DNA from: Saprolegnia diclina VS20
Taxonomy: Eukaryota > Oomycota > Saprolegniomycetes > Saprolegniales > Saprolegniaceae
NCBI RefSeq assembly: GCF_000281045.1
Contig: NW_008246074.1
Coordinates: 1-25,675 of the forward strand
Length of the DNA stretch: 25,675 nt
Reading direction: 5' to 3'
Position numbers and translations under genes: made by a program. A model generated the notes under the pieces. It was given only the letters and a program-made list of their open reading frames with translations, did no database searches and had not been told where the DNA came from. Shown here piece after piece: positions 18,572 through 25,675 of this stretch; the stretch's first letter is position 1, and each line of letters starts with the position of its first letter.

Positions 18572-19372
18572 ATCCCACGTTGAAGTTTACAGAAGAAGAT
18601 GCGAAAGGACTCGCTCGAAACCGTCGTGCCAACCGGCTTGACGGATTGAAGGTTTGAAGGTTGAAATAACCGGTTCGCCAACGGCAATGACGTGGCGAGA
18701 TGCAGACGCGTCGGGCAAGATCACCGCGCAACCCCATGAGCAACCTTGACGGAAAGAAGAGAATGATTTGCTTCCAAGCGCCGGCTCGAAACGAGTGACG
18801 CACCTCGTTCGCTCTTAATCTGCACCGAGTAGTCAGTCAGTCTCGCCATGACTACCTTGACTGCTTGGTCCTGCACTGCCGCCCACGTCGGACTTGAGAT
18901 CCGTTGTGATTGGCAGATGATTGGTCAATCACAGGTGCCGTTGGTTTGACGTAGTGCAATCTCGAGTCGCTTGACGGATGCTCCCAAGGTTAAATCGCTC
19001 GAACTAAAGAACTAGCACTACGGTCATCGACTCGAACACGGTATTTAGAAGGAGCAAACGCGAAGGAGCAAGTTAGTATCGTCATCGTTGGTGGCATGAC
19101 CGCTGGTGCTGATCTTCGTTTCGAAATTTCCGTCGGTCAACTAAAATACGCGCGTTTGATTGGTGCGTCGTTAGAATATCTACCAATCATATGCGGTCCA
19201 AAATGGCCAACTTGAAGTTGCCCGCCAGTGCTGAATTGGCGTTGTCGTTTTGTTGTTCCCGTCCCCGACGGCCCGTGTACCGCTCTCCTCGGTGGCCTGC
19301 CATCGCGCCCACTCTCTACCTCTACCGTGACGTCGTCTGCCTCCATCATCCTCGCACCTGTCGCCCGTCGCC
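18572..19372. promoter_or_regulatory. Divergent promoter region (GTPase / PI4K-like genes)
   Basis: 801 bases between divergent starts. It contains one AACCGGTT palindrome at 18668-18675 and several ATTGG/CCAAT-like motifs around 18908-18930 and 19158-19190. No coding sequence or RNA gene was recognised. Confidence 0.4.
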
Positions 19373-20467
19373 ATGTCGGTCGCGCCGATCTTCGCGGTCG
19401 ACGGCGCCGCCCCCGCACCACTGCTCCCGCTCACGTCCGCGATCCAATGCGCCTTTGCAAAAGGCGTCGCACCGCTTGCGATTGAGGACTGCAGCGGTGG
19501 CGCGTATTTTCTCCGGTCGGCGTCGCACCGCCTCGAGGCCATTTTCAAGCCCAGCGACGAAGAGCCATTTGCGCCCCACACCCCAAAGCCCCCGACATCG
19601 CCGGAAGAGACAGGTCCGATGCGCGCTGGTATCCCCTTGGGCGAAATGGCGCTGCGTGAGTGCATGGCCTACCTTGTTGACGACGAACGGCTGGCGCGCG
19701 TGCCGCCGACGGCCCTCGCGACCGGTCGCCACAAGGCGTTCCACTCGCGCACCCTCAAGCGCGGGTCGGTCCAGCTCTATGTGCCCCACGACTGCGCGTC
19801 CGAAGACCTCGGGCCCGCGCAGTTTCCCATCACGGACGTCCACGCGATCGCTCTCCTCGACCTTCGCCTCGTCAACCAGGACCGGCACCCGGGCAACATC
19901 CTCGTGCAACGGACGGCCGGTAACCGCCTCATCCCGATCGACCACGGCTGCGTTCTGCCCGAGTACGACGCGATGGGCGAGACGCAGCTCACGTGGCTGC
20001 ACTGGCCACAAGCGCGGCAGCCGCTATCCGCGACCACCAAGGCGTACGTTGCCCGCCTTAACGCCACGACCCAGCTGCAATCGTGGCGCCGGCAGTACCC
20101 GAACGAGGTTTTTCCGACCAAAGCCGCGGTGACGCTGCACCTCGGCACCGCGTTTGTCCAGCTTTGCGTTGCGCGCGGCTTGAACGTGTACGAGATGGGG
20201 CGGTTGCAGGTGCGGGACGAACTCGACGTGCCGTCCACCTTTGAGTGCGTCGTGGAAGCGGCCGTGCACGACCTCGGGCGGCGCGCGCCACCGACGCACG
20301 TCAGTGAGCTCCTCGGTTGCTTCCAGCGCCGCCTCGAGACAGCGCTGCGCATGGAGTTTCCGGCGTATTTTTTGAAGGCGCCACGCTTCCTGCCCCTCCC
20401 GTCGCCAAAGAACCGGGAAAAGGTCCGCAAATCACCCGTGAAAGTGCTCCTGTCGTCGGCGGCCTAG
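19373..20467 (+). CDS. Phosphatidylinositol 4-kinase type II/gamma-like protein (PI3/4-kinase fold)
   Basis: Intronless, 364 aa, ATG at 19373, TAG at 20465. The catalytic core spans residues 40 to about 330: a glycine loop SGGAYFL (41-47), the ATP lysine K59 in AIFKPSDEEPF, GIPLGEMALRECMAYLVDD (86-104; plant PI4K-gamma proteins have a matching GEGAIREVAAYLLD), VPPTAL, then the catalytic loop LVNQDRHPGNILV with D170 and N175, and the metal-binding D190 in PIDHG-x-x-LPE. These residues define the PI4K type II family and the related plant gamma group, some of which phosphorylate protein rather than lipid. No ubiquitin-like N-terminal domain is present, unlike many plant gamma members. Predicted to make PI4P on endosomal or plasma membrane, or to act as a protein kinase. 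The coiled-coil gene starts only 88 bases downstream. Confidence 0.88.
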   Translation: MSVAPIFAVDGAAPAPLLPLTSAIQCAFAKGVAPLAIEDCSGGAYFLRSASHRLEAIFKPSDEEPFAPHTPKPPTSPEETGPMRAGIPLGEMALRECMAYLVDDERLARVPPTALATGRHKAFHSRTLKRGSVQLYVPHDCASEDLGPAQFPITDVHAIALLDLRLVNQDRHPGNILVQRTAGNRLIPIDHGCVLPEYDAMGETQLTWLHWPQARQPLSATTKAYVARLNATTQLQSWRRQYPNEVFPTKAAVTLHLGTAFVQLCVARGLNVYEMGRLQVRDELDVPSTFECVVEAAVHDLGRRAPPTHVSELLGCFQRRLETALRMEFPAYFLKAPRFLPLPSPKNREKVRKSPVKVLLSSAA

Positions 20468-20494
20468 TCGTAGCATGTTCGGTTGCCAGCCTAG

Positions 20495-20535
20495 CAACCG
20501 GTTGTAACCACATTCTGTGCTTGGCTAACCGGTTG
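20495..20535. promoter_or_regulatory. Paired AACCGGTT palindromes between two tandem genes
   Basis: CAACCGGTTG at 20495-20504 and TAACCGGTTG at 20526-20535, about 31 bases apart, in the 88-base space between the PI4K-like stop and the coiled-coil start. A third AACCGGTT sits at 18668-18675 in the divergent region on the other side of the kinase. Myb-type factors bind AAC(C/N)G cores, so these may be promoter elements. This is inference from motif shape only. Confidence 0.45.
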
Positions 20536-20555
20536 CATTGAGTCATCGCGCTCCC

Positions 20556-22844
20556 ATGGCTGCCCTTGGCGATGTGCTGCCACTTCGAGCAGGTCCTGAG
20601 TCTAAATGCAGGTGGGCGGTGCAGCAGAACCAGGCGACGGCCTCGCACCTCTGATGCGTCGTCTGGAAGCGCATCTAGGCGCCTTCCTACGTCACCCTTG
20701 CGTCGTCAGCTCTGTGAGGATGACGCAAGCAGTGGCCCACTTGTCCGGATACCATCCGGCGCGACGGTTCGTAAGATCCCTCTGCGGGATTACGTCATCA
20801 TGGATTGCACGATGCCGGCCTTTCTGCGGACCGACCTCGAAGAGGGCAGCGGCGAGTGGCAAAACATCCAAGTACGTGGCAGCGCGTACGCGCGAGTTCT
20901 CATGCGTCTAGAGCATCTTGCGTGCGACGTTTGTGGAGCTCCTCGAGTCGAGCCAGCGCCAAGACGTGCGCATCAGCCACCTCGAGAAGCAGCTCGAGGT
21001 AGAAGTCTACCTGGCATGCACGGGAGGTGAGCTCGATCCTAGCAATGCCGCCGGGATGTCGACGCAAGAGCCGACAAGGGCGCGACGCAGCGGGCACTAC
21101 ACAGCCTGACTGACGACGTGCAGGCCCTACAGCGGTGCATACCGATGTCATCTCGATCCGAGCTCACCATCTTTGCCAGCTCCGCGGCCCATCGACCGAC
21201 GGCGACCGACGGTGATCTTCCCGACAAGCTGCGATGGCTGCAGAGCAAACTGGCAAGCCACGACGACGCTTTGGCCGCGCTCCAGGCCTCGGTACGTGCT
21301 GCACGCACGATCATCCCATGCGACGCAGGACGAGGTAGGAGCCATCATCCTCGAGTACTCACAAGACCGACCGCCGAATACGGCTCCTCGAAGACGAGTT
21401 GCGACTGGTGGACATGTCCTCACTCAAGCAATGGAATAATCTTCCATGACGGCGTAGATTGTGCCGATCATCGACGGCAAGGCTGACATTGAAGCGGTGA
21501 ACACCCACTTGGCCACCAAAGCCAACAAGGACGCGGTCGCACTGGCGCTCAAGAAGCGGGTACCCCACAACGTGCTGCGATAAGTCCAGTTGTCATTCCA
21601 CCGAGGCAGTGCAAAACATCGAGCGTCGAGCGGGAGCTGGGCCGTCTCCAAGCTCAAATTACCCCGCTTTTACAGCACGCTCCACGTACGCCCGTCACGC
21701 CAGAGGCGCTTCACACTGAGCAAAATGCATAGCGCGACAAGACGCGAGTGACGCGGTGCAACTTTTGAGCCAGCGACAGCAGCAGCTCGAGACCCAGTGG
21801 ACGCGCACCCAGTACTTTCTTCAGAAATTCCGTAAGACTACAAGATGGGATACTGGCTTCTGACCTAAAACGGGTAGAAACCGAGATGAAGGACACGATC
21901 GGACTCGTAGAAGCACGCCAGGTGCATTCATATAGAGATCCAGTCTACGAAGGTAGTGACGATTGGCAGCATAGTCGCTGCCACCGGCGAGCCCGAACGA
22001 GGTATGTTGACACTTCGCGACAAGTCTGTCGTTGCTCATGGTCGATCGCATAGGATGACGACCCTTCTGTCAAAGCCGTAGACTACCGTTTGCTTTGTAA
22101 GGTACTGAGGGCAGGGGCGTAGGCGCCTTTGTCCGACGAGACTATGCTCAAGGTAGTGTATCCCTTGCCTTGTCCAGCCCAACGATGTCTGAGCTCCAGG
22201 CCCAAGTCGACGCACTCGCGTCTGCTCAAGCAAATGTACGACTATGACGACTTGAACGTGGACGTGGACGATGACATAGATCGACGCTGCCTGCGAGGGC
22301 CATGGGACAAAACTGCAGGCGTTGACCGCTGTTGTGCACCAGTTTGTCGCGTACGTCGATCATTCCTATCGTTGGGGTTAGGGTCCACGCATTCTACTAG
22401 CGACATCCAAGCTCAAGTCGACAAGGTGTGCCACGACCATTCCATGTCTGATCGGTGCGTCTGGTATCTATCTCACCGTACAAAATCAAATATACGCGTA
22501 GGCTCGGCGGCGTCGAGGCCAAAGTCTCGGAGCTCGAAGCGTCGCTGGTCGATGTCATCCAGGCCATGCACCAGCTTTGCCACCAGATCCAGCAACCGCC
22601 AGCATCCAGTGTGTCCTTGGAAGTAGAAACCGCGCAGCTCATGGAGCTCGAGGCGCTATTGGCGTGCAGCCTGGAGCAGTACGCCATCCCACTCGATCGT
22701 GCGACCTATCAAGGTTCTAGGAGCGACCAGCCGCTCGTCTTTGGCACTGGCGCCGAGCTGGCGCAGATCCGAGATCAGTTTTGCAGGACGTTGGCCAATG
22801 GCACGCGGCCGGCCGAGGCAGCCGTTGCGTCTCCGTCGCTCTAA
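20556..22844 (+). CDS. Coiled-coil protein encoded by many very short exons
   Basis: Resolved exons: 20556-20611, 20679-20871, 20912-20998, 21043-21134, 21180-21291, 21366-21407, 21458-21559, 21610-21685, 21733-21831, 21878-21921, then an unresolved part (21922-22180), then an exon ending 22235, 22280-22350, 22401-22454 and 22502-22844. Introns are mostly 40-50 nt GT-AG and phases match at every resolved junction. The spliced product is rich in Leu/Glu/Gln/Lys heptad-like segments (VELLESSQRQDVRISHLEKQ, LLSQRQQQLETQWTRTQYFL, VEAKVSELEASLVDVIQAMH), so a long parallel coiled coil is likely. The N-terminus has KIPLRDYVIMDCTMPAFL, and the last 75 residues are not coiled. I recognise no family; tethering, cytoskeletal or basal-body roles are possible. 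The first exon and the 5-6 junction (21292-21365) are tentative. Confidence 0.65.
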
Positions 22845-22960
22845 GCTAAGAAAATTCAAGTAACAGAGTCGGCGCGGGTGGCGAGATTCCGCGAACGTTC
22901 CTCGTCGCGTCGCCGAACGTGCTGCGTGCAAGCAAGCAATCACTTAGAATCGAATCGACC

Positions 22961-24006
22961 ATGCAGAATCGTGACTGGGTGCCTGGCGCGTCGCCGTGCG
23001 AGAGCGGCCGCCCGTCGCTGCTCTCGACGCTCGACACACTGCGCTTTGAGGCGCCGACGATGGCGCCGCCGCCCTACTTGACGGCACTCGTGCAGCACCA
23101 GCTCGTGTCTGTGGGCCGACTCTACCACATTCTCTTGGTGGTGTTTTTGGGTCTGCTCATGGCACCCTTCATCTTGATCCCACGTGCGAACTGGGGACTA
23201 CGGCATGCGTGGCTCATGATTGATGACGTAGTGTGCATCACGCTGCGCATCGATGGCCACGTCGCCTGGTCGTGGCTATCGACGCTGACGCCTCTCTGGG
23301 TCCTCGACGTGTATGTGCTCTACGCGTGCAAGCTGCGCCTCTACGTGGCCGTCGACGACATGTCCGTCGACCATGCATGGTTCGTACTGATCGCGGAATT
23401 TGCAGTCATGTGTTTCGTGTAGCTTTATGTGTCGACTGCCGTCCGTCCTGCTGGTGATCGTCGGTCAACTCTTGGTTGCGCTACGCCTCGACAACGTGCT
23501 TGGCTGTACGTGGTCGGCAGCGCTTGCGCCGCTTGTGGCTGCGGGGGCGCTGCACTGTAGCCCCCGCGGCGTGCTCCTCAGCATACAAGTGGTACTGATC
23601 GGCCTCAAACTGGATGCCGTTCTTGCCTGCACCTGGACCATTGTGTGGTTGCCATGCATCATTGTCATTTCGATGGGCTTCGTCGTCGGTCTCGTCGTGC
23701 TGGTGCGACGACTACGTCTGCGATTTTGGCTGATTTTACGAGTAGCCAATGCTGACGTGCTTCTCGGTCCAACACCGCGACGACCGACGCAGCCTCTCCC
23801 CCGTGAGCATGTGGGGTATGTGCTTGGTCCTCACGACGCTCCTCACGGGTGCCGTTGCTCCCTTCTTCCTGCTGCTCTACCGCCTCGAGTATGCCGACTT
23901 CCCAACCATCTACCTCTGCGTGCCATACTACGTGACGCTTGCCATCGTCGTCAGTTGGGTACGCTATCGCTATGATACTGTTACACATGTCATCGACATT
24001 GCGTAG
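22961..24006 (+). CDS. TMEM185 / transmembrane Fragile-X-F-like membrane protein
   Basis: Three exons, 22961-23379, 23423-23702 and 23746-24006, with two 43-nt introns; 319 aa. ATG at 22961, TAG at 24004. After a roughly 40-residue soluble start there are about eight hydrophobic segments. The recurrent family motif L-x-LDxxxxxxW-x-x-x-x-x-P occurs three times: ITLRIDGHVAWSWLSTLTPLW, ALRLDNVLGCTWSAALAPL and GLKLDAVLACTWTIVWLPC. That motif marks the TMEM185A family, conserved across eukaryotes but with no firm biochemical function. The second splice site is supported because unspliced reading shifts out of the LVLTTLLTGAVAPFFLLLYR membrane segment. It ends 122 bases from the convergent GSGD protein gene. 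Confidence 0.75.
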
Positions 24007-24128
24007 GCTGCTGTCGACACGCTTGCGTCGACGCGTGCCGACGCAATCGTGTAGTCGCCATTTCGTTCCTACATCCATGTGGTCTATAATATCATGAAAA
24101 ATGCCGTTTTATTTGGAGGATCCATGTA

Positions 24129-25442
24129 CTAGACTTTGCCGTACGTTGTGTCTTGCGGCACGACGAGCTGGGGCGGCGCAGCGTACTGCGGCACCGACTG
24201 ATAGTACGGCGCTTGGTTCGGTGCCCCGGGTACCACGATGACCATTGGCAACTCGTCGTACGCCGATCGCTTCTTGGAGCGGCAGCACTTGCGCACAATG
24301 CAAAAGTAGATGAAAATGGCGGCAAGAACGAGGCCGAGGAATTGGAGAGTGTCGTTGTCCACCGACGACGCGGGCCACGTCACGCCGCTCTCATCGTAGA
24401 TGTTGCCGTGTGAGCTAATGCGGATGGTCGCCGGGACATGCTGCGGCAGTGCGTGCGGCGTCTTGGCGTCAACACTGTGCAGTGTCTTGGTGTGGTACTT
24501 GCCGCTCATGGTAGGCACGGCCGGGCCAACGTAGTAGACATCGCCCGAGCCGTCCGCGCTGGCACTGAACGACGTCGACGCGCTGGCGTAAATGTCACCG
24601 CTGCCTGACGCGCGGGCACTCGTCGTCGCACACGCGAGCGAGCTCGTCTTGGCATCGCCAGACGCGGATGCGGCGATCTCGTGGCTACTGCAATCGCCCG
24701 AGAGCGTGTACTTGACGTCGCCCGACCCGTCGACGTCGGTTGTCACGCTCGGGTTGCCGCTCAGCGCACCGGACGCAAAGACAGAGCCCGACCCAAACAC
24801 GTTGACGTCCAGTGTCTTGGTTTCCAGCACAGTTGAAAACAGCGCACAATCGCCAGAGCCTTGCACCGAGACGTCGACGGCGTTGGCGTGGAGCGATGGC
24901 ACAGCAAACTGCAAGTCGCCGGACCCTTGCAACGTGAGTTGGAGGCGGTCGGCGACGATGGTACTGTCGTCGACATAGACGTCGCCGCTGCCGGTCAAGA
25001 GGACTTGGATGCTGTCGCTTGTCGCATTGCTGAGGACACGCGGGCCCACGACGACGTTGCCAACAGCTTCAAGGTACGAGAGCGCTTGTGGCGGAAGTGC
25101 AATGTCAACAATGTACGCGGCCTCAAGATCACGTTGGCGATAGAGACTGCGGTCAAAGCCGATGGAAATCGCGCGCGAGTCGCCGGCGTCGACTTCATCA
25201 ATTCGGATCGCGTTGAGGAGCTCGTCCGAGTCGGTCCGGAACGTCACAGTGGCGACAGACGCCGTCGGGTCGGCTGTGACAAAGTTGGCGCGCGTCTGAA
25301 GCACGAGGCCGTGGATGTCCGTGGTCGTCGCTGTGAACGTCTTGGTGCGCCACGATGAAGTGCTGGTCATTGTGTAGTGGTTGCTTGAGGGGAAGTTTGG
25401 AAATGAGTCAAAGCCGAGTGCCATGGGCGCGACATACACTCC
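24129..25442 (-). CDS. Membrane-anchored GSGD-repeat beta-helix protein (DUF2807/GIN-like), 5' exon missing
   Basis: Open from a 3' splice site (TGTGTGCAACAG ending at 25443) to the stop at 24129. The first internal ATG is at 25424, giving at least 431 aa; no signal peptide precedes it, so an upstream exon is expected, possibly outside the window. Numbering from that Met, turns of a beta-helix are marked by GSGD-type motifs at 145, 167, 189, 211 (GSGS), 233, 254 (ASGD), 274 and 292; the first five are exactly 22 residues apart. This is the hallmark of bacterial putative adhesin-head (GIN/DUF2807) domains. A membrane helix FLGLVLAAIFIYF (about 357-372) is followed by a basic KCCRSKKR stop-transfer and a Pro/Tyr/Gln-rich cytoplasmic tail. 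A cell-surface adhesin or receptor is the likely role. Ligand unknown. Confidence 0.8.
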   Translation of the reverse strand, partial: GVYVAPMALGFDSFPNFPSSNHYTMTSTSSWRTKTFTATTTDIHGLVLQTRANFVTADPTASVATVTFRTDSDELLNAIRIDEVDAGDSRAISIGFDRSLYRQRDLEAAYIVDIALPPQALSYLEAVGNVVVGPRVLSNATSDSIQVLLTGSGDVYVDDSTIVADRLQLTLQGSGDLQFAVPSLHANAVDVSVQGSGDCALFSTVLETKTLDVNVFGSGSVFASGALSGNPSVTTDVDGSGDVKYTLSGDCSSHEIAASASGDAKTSSLACATTSARASGSGDIYASASTSFSASADGSGDVYYVGPAVPTMSGKYHTKTLHSVDAKTPHALPQHVPATIRISSHGNIYDESGVTWPASSVDNDTLQFLGLVLAAIFIYFCIVRKCCRSKKRSAYDELPMVIVVPGAPNQAPYYQSVPQYAAPPQLVVPQDTTYGKV

Positions 25443-25675
25443 CTGTTGCACACACACGCCGCATCACGTGAGAAATGATGGTCTCGTAATAGAAAAATGC
25501 ATACAATGGGAATATTACACATGATCCAAACGAGTGTGAAACAGAATGTATGCTCCCTATGCCACCGTGAATTCTTGATGACTAACTCGTCGAGCATCGA
25601 GCTAAGCTTACTAGAGCTGCCAATATAGGTACTAGTCATGGGTACTAGTATAGTACGGAGACGGGATGTGTGCAT
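25443..25675. other. Right-end sequence, probable intron of the GSGD gene
   Basis: The 233 bases upstream (on the minus strand) of the GSGD exon contain no convincing signal-peptide exon. They probably hold an intron, with the first exon beyond the window edge. A minus-strand frame across it overlaps the GSGD exon in another frame and is not called. Confidence 0.4.

Noticed and set aside
19346-20011. 221-codon minus-strand frame opposite the PI4K-like gene
   Set aside because: Antisense shadow; catalytic motifs of the kinase are all on the plus strand.
22370-22386. GGGGTTAGGGT as telomere-like sequence
   Set aside because: Only one TTAGGG unit, located inside an intron; no array.
1-25675. 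CRISPR arrays, bacterial operons, Shine-Dalgarno sites or rho-independent terminators
   Set aside because: Spliced genes and domain types show eukaryotic nuclear DNA; no such structures were seen.

Overview
The window looks like nuclear DNA of an oomycete, most likely a Saprolegniales relative (Aphanomyces/Achlya/Saprolegnia type). Genes are dense and GC-rich, introns are mostly 40-55 nt GT-AG with TACTCAA/CTACTAAAT-like branch points, and the protein set is typical of the group: solo PX and U-box proteins, a plant/protist-type polyamine permease, an S33 serine protease with a C-terminal membrane anchor, and a B-box regulator. A 988-base run of N (13225-14212) marks an assembly gap. The species call is inference; no rRNA or tRNA gene was recognised.

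Layout. 1-1689: no intact gene, a possible ankyrin relic. 1690-2526 (-): PX-domain protein. 2527-4968: gene-poor, with a MITE-like element (4124-4296, TA target duplication) inside what reads as a second decayed ankyrin gene. 4969-5394 (-): small U-box protein. 5766-7239 (-): two-exon APC/polyamine-type permease. 7651-10081 (+): ten-exon secreted or membrane-anchored S33 hydrolase. 10132-10383 (-): terminal exon of uncertain parentage. 10556-11818 (-): second PX protein, four exons, with one unusually long 451-nt intron. 12382-12966 (+): secreted ten-cysteine protein whose cysteine spacing matches stanniocalcin. 13225-14212: gap. 14351-15040 (+): secreted Asn/Ala-rich protein with an internal duplication. 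15490-18571 (-): about ten-exon B-box/PDZ/P-loop GTPase with an unresolved frame break. 19373-20467 (+): PI4K-gamma-like lipid kinase. 20556-22844 (+): coiled-coil protein in at least fourteen tiny exons. 22961-24006 (+): TMEM185-like membrane protein. 24129-25442 (-): membrane-anchored protein with GSGD beta-helix repeats (DUF2807/GIN-like), 5' exon missing.

How the genes may relate. Nothing here is an operon. Three genes concern phosphoinositide membranes: two PX proteins and a PI4-kinase-like enzyme. Four encode secreted or surface proteins: the protease, the stanniocalcin-like protein, the Asn/Ala-rich protein and the GSGD protein. The most unusual items are the stanniocalcin-type protein in a protist, the B-box-PDZ-GTPase fusion and the 22-residue GSGD repeat surface protein. 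Exon boundaries were worked out by hand from reading frame, splice consensus and family conservation; those flagged as uncertain need transcript data.
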